A stretch of DNA of 64,000 nt. It comes from Cyanophora paradoxa. Taxonomy: Eukaryota > Glaucocystophyceae > Cyanophorales > Cyanophoraceae. The stretch spans positions 62,001-126,000 of the forward strand of contig QPMI01000095.1 of assembly GCA_004431415.1 (NCBI GenBank), given 5' to 3'. The notes under the pieces are model-generated. The model was not told the DNA's origin and did not search any database. It saw only the letters and a program-made list of their open reading frames with translations. Of this stretch, positions 19,272-29,416 are shown in pieces (position 1 is the first letter of the stretch; the number at the start of each line of letters is the position of its first letter). The position numbers and the translations under genes were made by a program.

Positions 19272-19969
19272 CTACTTGCGGCGAGCGTAGACGCGCTGGA
19301 TCGCCTCGCGCGCCCCCGCCTCCACGCACGCCTCCTCCGCCTCCACCACCAGCTCAGCGACCTGCCGAGGGCGGGGGCTCGCGGTTGGTCGCTCACAAGA
19401 AGATATTCTACGAGACATGCGCGGCGCCGACGGGCCTCGCGATCAAGAGTCTTCACGAGATTGTCGAGCGCTTTCTTCTCTCGTTTGTCCGCCTCCGGAA
19501 TCTCCTGCAGCATCTCGAGCAGCTCGGGCTCCAAATCGCTGGCCGAGCGGAGCAGAAGCATGCGGCCGGTGAGGGCCAGCTGCTCGAGCACTCGGCAGCT
19601 GCGCATGCGCGGGGCCATATGTCAACGATCGACCTCCTTAAGCTTTGTGTTTTAGCAAACAGGCCGGGGCTCACGCGGGCGTCGCGGGCGCCAGAGAAAA
19701 GACGTCGGCAAACCACGCGAGGACCTCCGGCGCCTTCCACTTGAGCACCTGCGGAGAGGCCCGAGGGCGAGGGCGAGGCGCGTCGATATAACTTGTGTGA
19801 CGTTGACTTGCTCATTGTGGCGAGGGCGGACCGCGCTCTTGTCGAGGACAGAGGGGCCCGTTGCAGGCGCAGTTGCGCCGGTGCACGTGGCCATTGCCAT
19901 GGGGGAACACATCTGCGCGCGGTTCAAAATTTGTATCAAACGCGAGGAAGGCATCGGACTGTGAGTCAT
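19272..19969 (-). CDS. SAM-domain protein
   Basis: At least four exons on the minus strand. Exon 1 may start at the ATG at 19,969 or at a second ATG about 25 codons in, and ends ...RHNEQ. Exon 2 begins VLKWKAPEVLAWFADVF. Exon 3 gives CRVLEQLALTGRMLLLRSAS followed by DLEPELLEML and a helical stretch rich in Lys/Glu. Exon 4 gives VAELVVEAEEACVEAGAREA and ends ARRK with TAG at 19,272-19,274. The W...VLAWF...L..GRMLLLRS..DL pattern across exons 2-3 is that of a SAM (sterile alpha motif) protein-interaction domain. Introns are short with GTGAG donors. Partner and pathway cannot be read from the sequence. The 3' end faces the end of the membrane protein gene. Confidence 0.6.
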
Positions 19970-20543
19970 CTGCGAGGACGCACTGCGTTTAAGCTTGGAT
20001 GTGATGTAGCTGCAGGCTTAGGAGGACCGGCTGCGGGTGCCGCAGATGTGCTGTCCATCGGTGCAGCTGCAGGCTCCGGCACCTGCAGCTGCACCTGCAC
20101 CGACATCAAGGCCATTTCACGACATCGATCTCATTGCGAGGACGCACCGATACGGAATTGAAGAGAGAGCTTGTCATTTCCGCGGGCTCCGCAGCAGGTG
20201 CAGGGGTCTACGAATTTGCGTTAGACAGAATTAATATTGTGAGCCGCCGTTGCATTCGATCGATATCACCGATTGTACAGGTGAGGTCGGGGTGCGAACA
20301 GGGGGGCTGCAGCTGGCCGCGGCCGCGGCCGCCGGCCCTGGATCCGGAGCAGCTGGCAGTTCCGCAATCGCAGATCCAGCTGTTAGAGGCCCCTGCAGTT
20401 CGATAGCGAGTAAACTGTCTATGATTATAAGGTGCAGCAGCTAGCGATGCGCATGCAGGTACGTGCATATATTCGAAATTCCGGAAGGCCGGAAATAACG
20501 ATATCGATGCGCACCGAGCTTGAAACGACAACAGGTGGGCTGG
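19970..20543. other. Low-complexity region with CTGCAG palindromes, possible 3' exons of the AP2 gene
   Basis: Dense GCAGCTGC/CTGCAG palindromes around 20,010-20,110 and a minus-strand Ala/Pro-rich open stretch at about 20,285-20,410 that could be a further exon of the AP2-like gene to the right. No domain or stop can be fixed with confidence. Confidence 0.3.
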
Positions 20544-23500
20544 TCATTGGATTGTCGGCCATTGGCACTGGGGCAGGCGCCACTTCTGAAGCCTGCACCA
20601 GGCGTGAAGGCCTAGGGGAGGCAAAGCTCGTCTGATCATCACGCGTACGCTCGGTGCGACAGCGGCGGCGGACAGCGATCGCTCCGAGTCTGCCGAGGGA
20701 TAGGCAGCTGCAGGAACTGCGCATGTGATGTTGAGTTCCGGCGCTGGGCTCGAGGGGCCGGCTGTTGACGTCGACGTCTCCAGTGCAATCGGTCCGGATC
20801 CCCGCTTTCGCTTCTGTGCCAGCTGCCGCGGCCGGCCCAATCTGCGGTCATTGCGGGTGGCCTGGCTGCAGCTGGCAGCTGCAGGCTCGAGCTCCGGTTG
20901 CGAGGAGGAACGTGCTTTGGAAACGGCGGGCTCCGAGGCCGTGTTGGAAGGGTCCATGGCGAAGGGCGTTGCTGTTTCCGGCTTGTGGCTGGAGCTGGAG
21001 CAGAGAGTTGCTTCTAGATCTGAAAGAGAATCCGAAGCACAATTAATATTGTCAATCGTATCCGCAGTTGCAACACGCGTACGGCTGCTGTTCGATGCAG
21101 TAGAAGAGCTTGTTTGCCGCCTCTTCGCAATTGTGGCCACGGCAGATGTGTAGGGGCCCGCAGCTGCAGCTGAAACGCTGTCGCTAACGCTGTTGCCACG
21201 GCCGTGGACGTTTGGAGCAGCTGCACTAGTACTGCTAGTTGCAGAACTCGTCGACGTCCTCCGCCTCTTCGTGAGGAGATCGTGGCCGGTGGGCTCATCG
21301 TCGTCGCTTGCAATTGCACCAGCTGCAGCGCTAGCTGTGGGGCGCGCGTCGGCATCTCCGGATCCATCTGCATCCGTCCCGATTGGGAGCTGCAGCCATC
21401 CATCCGCGGAGCTGTCCGCGTCCACATGTACATCCATGTGCGTATTCTGCGTTCTGCGGTTTTAACACTAGCCATGGATTTCGGCACGTTGATCTTGAAA
21501 CGTTTAACGAGAGGGCGTGCGCAGCACCTCGCCCGTGAGAGATGCATATGTAGCTCGCGATGTGGTCGTGGCGGGGGACAATGTCGACGACGGTCCCGAA
21601 AATGCAAACGCAGAAGCCACGCCGGTGTACATGTGCTGCGCACCAGCAGGTGGCTGCACACCACCGCTTCCCAAGCTGCGCCCGGATCCGGAGAAGGGTC
21701 CGATCGCTTGCTCGCCGTCTGCCCCGGCACTAGATCGCTGCTGCTCCGGATCCGCTGAGCTCGAGGGAAGCTGGTCGTGGCCCGGCTCTAGATCTAGATC
21801 TGCGATGTGCGGGACTTGTTCGTCGCCGTCGACGTCGTCCGCGAGTTGCAGCTTCAGTGAAGGCACCGGCACCACGAGTTAGCAGCATTTACCGCAACCG
21901 CGCAGGCGATCACGATCATGAGGGTACCTCGGAAACGATGAAATCGCGGGTTCGCCTGACGGCAGCAGAACGATCCTTTTTCCAATTCAGATTATTGTCG
22001 CCAACCTGATCGAAATTGAGGACGTTCATCAATCTGACATTATTTAAACTGTTCGCTTCAATCACAACCTTCGGCCGGTTCTTCTTGGGCCCGGTAAAGA
22101 GCTTCCGGCACCACATCTCTTGCGTGTATTCTGAGCAGGGTCGCTCATGATTAGCGTTGGAACGGGCCGCGTTCACGTGCAATGCGATTGGACCGGAAAG
22201 GCAAAACGGCTACCCTCGAGATCGAAATACAATCGCATCTTGTAGTCGCTCTCAACGGATTTGGGATTGAACCACACAATCAAGCAGCGGTCATAGAAGC
22301 GCTTTGCTTCATCTGATGTCATCAGTGGTGGCGATATGACTTTCACTCCTTCAAGTGTAAATGCCGCAAAATAGCGGCCAAGCTTGTCCCTTCGTATCAC
22401 GTCATCCGTCTCTCGGCCGTCTTCTGCAATCTGTACAGTTGACCGGGTAACTCAGTATCGATATCAGTTCAGCGATATTAATAGAATTAAGAATTTAACG
22501 TTAACAAACAACATTCTAGTTTGATTGATTGATTAATTGATTCTAGTTTGCAATTGCACGTGCACGTCCAACGTTAACAGACCAAGCAAGATGATCAGAT
22601 CAGCAATATCCCAATCACTTGCAATCGATTCTACAGCTAATTTGCCATATGCATATGCTTCTATGAAATATAAATAAAACGCTAAAAAATTTAAACAAAC
22701 CCGATCTTGATCATCCTTGAAAAGTTCCGCCCACCGCCTTTTGACATCTGGATCCAAACCTAGTTGCCGAATATGCATATGAAGCTTGAGATGCAGCGCC
22801 AACAGGGCATGTTGCATAGCACGCACTTGCTTCATCCAGTTGCAGATCGATATCTAGATCTTGCGCGTGCAGCTCTTGCAATTGCGGTTGCTGTCGGAAC
22901 TGAATCAAATTGGGGATCACGTACATCTCACTGGTACCGGACGCACATGCATATGTCTTTGGACCGCCCCACGGTCGTGGAGGAACTTCCGAATCGCACT
23001 GCAGTAGTCGAAGGCATCCTCGGCGGCCCTGATGTACTCTTCCAGCTTTCCAGCATGTAGGTCGACATAGAAAGACTCGTCTTCGAACTCTGCGCACGCG
23101 CAGGGCGCGGAAAATTTATTACCGGTACCCACATATATATGCATGTAAATGTACACACACGTATGCTAGTACTGAGTCCCGTCTAGCTCAGATCTAGATC
23201 TAAATATAGCAACCAATCGCAAGCATGCACCGGTTCGGTTAAAATTCAGCTCGTCGTTTTGAATGCGTTTTTCCTCGGGGATGCCTTCGCGTCCGTCCAG
23301 CCACTGACAGCAGATAATCACGCGGTCCCGGGCCCGTCCTGCTTCCTGGTTGCAAAACGTGAGCTGTCATAATGTTAATCCGCCAAGATCAAGCAAAAAG
23401 TGCAGACAGTTGGGTCGTCTGAGGATGCCGCATAAAAGTTCTTGCGGTGCCAGTGTACCCGACCGCGCCAATACAGTCGAGCAAGGGTCTGCTCAGCTCC

Positions 23501-26500
23501 AGACTTGCTTGAGCTCTTGACCTTCGTTTGCCAGACGCCCTTGAGACCAGACTTGCCAACCCGGCCGGGGTGCTTCTTTGGCTTTGCAAGTACCGGCTTC
23601 GGCGTGATTGATTTATTTGCAGCGGCATTGGCACTGCGCTCCCTCACAAAGCGCCGAATTTCATCGCGTTGTGCTTTCGTCGGTTTTAAGATTTCGGAAG
23701 ACGCTTCGAATTCTCCCGACGAATTTGAAGCTCTCTGTATATCATCGAGAAGCTTCCCGCCATGCGCATCCGATTGCAAATCTGCGAAGAATTTCTCTTC
23801 CGCGTACTCTGCGAGAATTGATCATCAGAATGTGTGCATACGCAAACATGCTCACCTTGGCGGGGGAAATTCAACATGGTGTCGGGAATGCGCTCGGCAG
23901 GCCATTCAGTGTGCTCGTCCACCCACTGGCAAGTCATGATTATTTTGTCTCTCATTCTGGCAGTTTCCTGCGAGTGATTGCACTCGTCGTCAATAAGCGC
24001 TCACCAGTAAGATTAAAAAATGCTCGCGATTAATCCGCACCTCGGCGTCCCGCGAGCCAGAAGTAGAAAAGTTCCTGTCACGCCATTGGAACACCCCGAT
24101 GTAATTGCTTCGACCCTTCGGAAGAGAGACTCCCTTGAGGTGCGCATGTAGAGGTGTTTCTGGGTCTAGATCTGGATTCTCGTAATCTGCGTTTCCATGC
24201 ATATGCATTTGTGATACTGGACCCGGGTTTCTCGCACCCGAGTCAGATGTGGAGTCTGAGCTGTATTCGTAATCGTGGTCGTCCGAATCTTCCGCTGGGT
24301 CGCTTTCAGAATCGTTTTCGAAGCTTACAGCTGCAGTTGTCTGCGATTTAAAATGATATAATAAGATCAGGATGCATACGGTACCGGTGGAGGTAATGTC
24401 CGAAATAAAGAAAAAGCAAAGACCTTTGGCGCTTTGGTGCTGCTCTCGCGATCGGCGCTTGCAATCGTCTGTGCGCGGATCTGCGTGCACGTCACGTGGC
24501 ACATGCAAACGATCGAATTTTACGAAGTGCGTATGACGTGAAGTTTAACAACTCTGCGACCTTCGGGCAGCTTCCAGGCATGTATCGTTCGAGGAAACCA
24601 TAAACGCGATAGCGAAGATGTGCAGCAAGCGCTGCATGATCGTTTGGGATTTCGAACTCGTCCAAGGCCTTGTAGAACTCTTCGTGCTCGTACTCTGCAG
24701 TTGCGAATATTTAATTCGATGTTGTAGATCAAGGTTCACGCGAATCACGTAGAGCGTACTTGAGCGGTTATTTCTCCAAATGTCTTCCGACAGGCGCTTC
24801 TTACACTTGGTCTTCTTGTCAATATGGTCGCAGATTATCGCAAGACGGTCCCGAATTCTGAGGGCACCCTGCGCGCAGTATACATCAGCCAAGGAAGCTT
24901 AAGCTGTCTGCCGTGCCGGAACAGCTTATAAATTATAATTAAGCTCAAGGCGTGCCTCCTCCGTAGCGCAATATGCCGTCGTGATCTGTTCGCGATCGAT
25001 ATCATGAGCACGAGTCATAAATGAGAAATAATTTCATCCCACACGAGCATGCGATGTAAAACGACTATATGGGGCCCGAACCTGGTCCCCGCGCCAACGG
25101 AAACTGCCCTGGAATCCGTAGGGTCGCTCTGATACCCCCGTCGCCATCTTCCGCCAGCTGCTATTCGGCAGGGCGCCACGAGCCACGAGGAAGTCTCGGA
25201 CAGCGTGCCACGGGTTCTGGCCCTCTTCAACGACCAGCTCCCCGGCGCGGATCGCCTGAACGAAGCCTTCGTCCTCGTAATCTGAACGTACGCGCGTTGC
25301 GTGAAATTAAAAGTTAACCGAAAGAGCTAGATTCCCCGGAATGAAGATGTGAATAAATATATCAACAAGATAGATAAAGCGAAAAGCACCGGAGCGCGCA
25401 GTTGGATTTGCCAGGCACGCGTTCGGAATCATTTCCTCGCTCCGAATTCCGTCGCGCTTGTCGAGCTCCTGGCACGCGACGATGCAGATGTCGTGCTGCC
25501 GCGCCACTTCGTCCTCGCTGCATTTCGTCGGGGCAGGAGTGTAGCACTGAAAGGCAAGAAGTTAAGTTATATACCGAACAGAATTTTGAACGCAAAATTG
25601 TACAAAATATATCCGTATATATAGCATCGCGAAAACCCAGACGGGATTCGAATTCGAACCTGGTTTCCGCGCCAACGGAAACGCGTTTGGGGCTTTTTGG
25701 GTCGATTGTTAAACCGCGGATGCAGACGCCACGGCCAGCTCTCTTTCGGGACGGCTCCGAAGTTCACGAGGAAGTCTCGGACAGCGTGCCACGGGTTCTG
25801 GCCGTCTTCAACGGCCAGCTCCCCGCCGCGGATCGCCTGAACGAAGCCTTTGTTCTCGTAATCTGAACATGTCGCGTGCGTAATGATTACGTACACGTCC
25901 AGAGTAATGTTAAATATAATATATATAAATACAGTATTTTTTTTTTTTTGAGAGACTACGGTGGGGCGAACCCCCCGTAGGTAGTGATATTAAAGACAAC
26001 AAAGCAATCACAAATCAAAGATACAGTAAACTAGCACAAAATATATACAGAATCAAGAGGGATCACGAGAAGGGACACGATCAGAAGAACGCAAAAGATA
26101 AGGAGAACGAGCACGAGGAGAAGGAGTAGAAGAGCTCAAGGGCGTCGATGCAGAAGTACTAGTCACACTAGAACGACGAGGAGCACGGGGACGCAGCAAA
26201 TAAGGAGAACGAGCACGAGGAACTACAGTCGAAGACGAAGATCTAGACGAAGACGACAAGACAGAGCTAACAGCAGAACTAGAAGACGTAGTCGCAGGAG
26301 GCAAAGGCGGTAGAACAGTAGGAGAGGCGAAACGTAGGACACCACTAGAGGGGAAAGTCGAAGCTGGCGGAGTGTCTAAACGGAATCGAGATTGTAGAGT
26401 TGGTAAAACAATGGACGGCTGAAGACTAATCTGAGGAACTGGGGACGACACGAGGAAAGGGGCAGAGCTCGGGTGCAGACTCGGAATCGGCAGTATAAGA

Positions 26501-28218
26501 GGAGGGGCGAAACGCAAGCCAGTAGTGACAGGGAAGGCAGACGATTGGGCTGAACCAGGCGGGAGAGGCAAATATAGCGAAGTAGAAGAGAGAGAAGGGT
26601 ACACACGAGGAACGTCACCATACACAAAATACTCGCTGCCAAAAACTATACGGTCTGACGGTCGCTGAAGATAAAGAGGCGGAACTGCCTGAGGGCTAAC
26701 AGTGAGAGATGGAGGAGGAAGAGGCAGAGCTAACGACAAAGGGAACGGAATCAAAGGTACAGGGAAGGCATGGAATACACGAGGAACTGGAAGGTGGAGG
26801 GGGCCAGTGCTCCTAACTAACATCGATGAAGCATCTGATGGAGGTGACGGCAAAACAACTGAGGGTAAACTAAGTTGAGGTGAAGCGAAGATTGATACAA
26901 GACTATCATGAATCAAAGGGGGCCATGCAGGAACCGGCGGGCGAGGTGGATCTGGCGGGACAGCCAGAGGGGAAGCCGAAGGTACAGGAGAGGAAAGCCG
27001 CAGGCGCCGAGACACATGGACAGGGGACGGATCGGCATCGGAAGGCAAGGTTGAATTCGACGGAGACCGGGGGCGGCGGATTCGTGAAACGGAAGGTATC
27101 AGAGAAGGACTAGGGGGGGGCAGGGAAGTACGGAGCCGCTGAGCAGGTGGCGACGGTGAGGGTGCAGGGGAGCGAATCCGTCGCAAAGTCGGAACAGGCT
27201 GACGGGGCTCGGCATATGTAGCCGCAGCTGCAGGAGCTGGAGCAAGCACTGGGGTGCCGGATCCGGAGACTGGAGGCGGGGGCGCTGGGCAGGAGGCACA
27301 GGATCTGGAGGATTCTCTGAACTAGAGGGGGTTCGAGGTCGGCGAACGCCACGGGCATTAGCAGGATGTTTATCAGCCCGAACATGACGGTCACGATCAG
27401 CAGAAGACTGAAAGTTCTTCCCACAAATAGGGCATATTAATGTGGAGGCAGAAGCGGCGCTAGCGCTAGCATCGGCAGACGAGCTCAAACGAGAACTCGA
27501 GGGAGCCGGGACCGAAGCTGTATCAGCGCTAGCAGATGGCCTCGCAATGTGCTGAACTTGAGGATTCACGCCGACGCCATTAACTGTAGCAGCAGGCCTA
27601 GGGGTAGCGACTGCAGGGGGGCCCGGGACCGCGACTGCTGGGGGGCCCGAGCGCTGTAGAGGGATAGCTCCGCGCACAGAAAAGACGCTCGCATCAAAAA
27701 TAGATTGAGGGGGGCTAGGGCGGTCACGTGACTCAGGGTTTGAACCATCGTAATCAGAGCCCTCCCCTAAATGCCGTAAACGAAGAAGCTCAATGCGCTC
27801 GACAGCAGGAGGCAACGTAATCTCGAGAATATCCAGAAAACGTTTCCACAGGTTTAGCAGAGCATTAAATACAGTAAAAAGCACCGGAGCGCTCGAACGT
27901 GAGGAGTTCGTCCGAGATCGTGCTGCTGGTTTTTTCGCGCTTGTCGAACTCCTGGCACGCCACGATGCAGATGTCCCGCAACCGAGCGATCTCTCTCGCG
28001 CCGAACTTTTTCGAAGCCGGGGTGTAGCGCTGTATACGCGAATGCAAGAAGCTTAAGCTTAGCAAACGATTATTCACTATAACTATGTAATATCACGTAT
28101 ATTCGAGTTTAAATAGCTCTCGAACCTGGCTCCCTCGCCAACAGAACCGGGGCTTGACTTGTTCGAACTCACGATCGTAAGAAATTGAATTCGAGCTCGA
28201 GGCGGCCGCCACGGCCAT
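20544..28218 (-). CDS. Protein with at least six tandem divergent AP2/ERF-like modules and a disordered nuclear-type tail
   Basis: Starts at ATG 28,218 (MAVAAASSSN). Each module has a strand exon ending in a W-R-x-R/G-x-Q-type motif (PRFCWRGSQ, TRFRWRGNQ, FRWRGDQ, YIGVFQWRDRNF), then a helix exon (ARLRDICIVACQEFDKRE, ARQHDICIVACQELDKRD, RIRDRLAIICDHIDKK, ARMRDKIIMTCQWVDE, ARARDRVIICCQWLDG, SDEAKRFYDRCLIVW). Most helix exons end near LNF/LTF and splice in phase 1 into an exon starting [DE]-[YF]-E. This is the strand-helix-NFP-Y layout of AP2/ERF DNA-binding domains. Approximate minus-strand exons: 28136-28218, 27885-28029, 25660-25862, 25390-25547, 25082-25281, 24760-24868, 24041-24340, 23856-23967, 23231-23363, 22214-22430, 21928-22130, 21528-21866. 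A Ser/Ala-rich tail with KRRR and KRKR clusters follows; its end is uncertain. A DNA-binding regulator is inferred. A retroelement lies in the second intron. Confidence 0.6.
25082..25862 (-). repeat. Tandem duplication of an AP2-module exon pair
   Basis: The exons at 25,660-25,862 and 25,082-25,281 are near-identical over their first 120 bases: both encode D-Y-E-x-x-G-F-V-Q-A-I-R, then GQNPWHAVRDFLV, then an FRWRG-type end. The helix exon between them (25,390-25,547) matches the one at 27,885-28,029 in DICIVACQE and in the RSG/GTGC splice junction. The unit is about 580 bp without the retroelement. Confidence 0.8.
25926..25936. repeat. Target-site duplication, left copy
   Basis: TAAATACAGTA, identical to 27,866-27,876, directly next to the poly(A) (T on the plus strand) end of the retroelement. 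Confidence 0.85.
25956..25980 (-). other. 3' hairpin before the poly(A) of the retroelement
   Basis: CTACGG and CCGTAG enclose GGGGC/CCCC-type arms, giving a GC stem of about 10-11 base pairs with a mismatch and small loop. Several non-LTR families use such a 3' stem for recognition by their reverse transcriptase. Confidence 0.55.
26053..27865 (-). pseudogene. ORF1-like zinc-finger, Pro/Ser-rich protein of the retroelement
   Basis: The frame is open from the very 5' edge of the insert, reading ...NLWKRFLDILEITLPPAVER, so the original start may be lost. A single C2H2 finger (CPICGKNFQSSADRDRH, then KH) lies at about 27,370-27,436. Downstream the protein becomes Pro/Ser-rich. The first frame runs to 27,099 and a second frame, overlapping from about 27,249, runs to the stop at 26,053; the change of frame near 27,245 suggests one indel. 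Near the C-terminus RARSPYLLR occurs twice. A nucleic-acid-binding, gag/ORF1-type role is inferred from the finger and the basic clusters. The stop lies about 100 bases before the poly(A), as expected for a 3' UTR. Confidence 0.55.
27866..27876. repeat. Target-site duplication, right copy
   Basis: TAAATACAGTA, identical to 25,926-25,936, bordering the 5' end of the minus-strand retroelement. Confidence 0.85.
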
Positions 28219-28904
28219 GGTTAGCTGGAGCTGCCGTGGTGCGAACGTTTACCTGAGTGCGGCATAAATGTGAATAAACAGGCCTCAAGGCGCACTTCGA
28301 CGGTAATTATAAGATGTTGATCACGATCGCGACCGCCTCAATCGATATCGGAGCTCCCGGCGTCTCCTGTGCATGCGCATGCATTATTATCATACATGCA
28401 TTGCCATTAGGTTGCATACGGCGTCGGTTCAATTTTAAGGTCGCGTTTTATATATATATATATATATGAATATCGATATTCATCGGATGCGCCGCGCGCT
28501 CCAGCAGCGCGCGGACGCATGCAGCTGGCCGTTCGCCTCACGTGCACCCGGCGACATCGACAACGTTAAACGCGGGCGCGCGCGCGCGCGCTTTGACAAT
28601 ATTATTAATCGCGCGAATCCGAAGGCGCACCGATCACGATTGAGAAGGCTCGCCGATCGCGCCCGCCTCGCGCGCGATCGGGCTCGAGCTCCCTCTTCTA
28701 CTCGGCCTGCGCATGTGCGTTTCAGGCCGCGCCCGAAAATTTAGATCCGCGCGCGATCGCTACCTTAAGCTTGACAGGACACCCGCGAAGCCTAAAAGCA
28801 GCCAGTCGTGTTTCGGGTCACGTCGAATCGGCCCCTCTCTCCGCCACACCACTAGGGAGAGACCGCGATTTTCGAACAGGGGATACCGGACTCGGCCCGC
28901 TGCG

Positions 28905-28936
<32 letters not shown>

Positions 28937-29416
28937 CTCCCCCTTAAGCGCGTTGGATATATATATAGAGGGGAAATGGAGAGGGGGGAGGGGAGAATGG
29001 GGAACGTGAGGGAGGGGGGGAGGGGGGGGGAAGACGGGGATGGGGCGTTTGAATTTAATATTTTGCGTGATATCGATTTCGACTGCCGTGATTGTCGACT
29101 GCATTCACATTCGGGGCGCGGCCGGGCCCCCGGAGGGTCTTGCGCGTACGCGTTAACGTCTCAGCTGCGGGCCCACTTTGCAATGGAATTCGGCAAGCTT
29201 AAGATTTCAGTACTGAACCAATCCTTTCTTTTTCCATCATGAAGCTAGACTTCCCGGATCCCTCAAATGCAATATATACAGCGCCCTATTTTCGGGGTGA
29301 TGAGCCCTAGGCCTCGGTGCCCGGACGCGTATCCTCGTGATCGGCGTGCATGAATAGATGTACTGCAGTAGCGCGCGGCGGGCACATTCAAAAGGGCCGG
29401 GTGCCTAGTCTCGGGG
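28219..29416. other. Intergenic region with AT microsatellite and 31-base C run
   Basis: Upstream of the AP2-like gene start. It holds an (AT)n tract at about 28,450-28,467, alternating GC (GCGCGCGC) near 28,578, an uninterrupted run of 31 C at 28,905-28,935, and a G/A-rich stretch at 28,970-29,045. No ORF is supported. It probably carries the AP2 gene promoter and the 3' end of the coiled-coil gene. Confidence 0.6.

Larger units (their letters stand above)
25937..27865 (-). mobile_element. Poly(A)-tailed non-LTR-type retroelement, probably non-autonomous or 5'-truncated
   Basis: A 1,929-bp insert flanked by the perfect 11-bp duplication TAAATACAGTA. On the minus strand it ends in a run of 13 A (T at 25,937-25,949), preceded by a short 3' hairpin (25,956-25,980). 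These are the marks of target-primed reverse transcription. The insert carries a Pro/Ser-rich ORF with one C2H2 zinc finger and no reverse transcriptase or endonuclease, so it is either an ORF1-only derivative mobilised in trans, a 5'-truncated relic, or a retrocopy of a host mRNA. Base composition is lower in GC than the flanking genes. It sits in an intron of the AP2-like gene in sense orientation with that gene. Confidence 0.82.

Noticed and set aside
26053-27884. The Pro/Ser zinc-finger ORF as an exon of the AP2-like host gene
   Set aside because: It is bounded by a perfect 11-bp target duplication and a poly(A) run, so it is inserted DNA.
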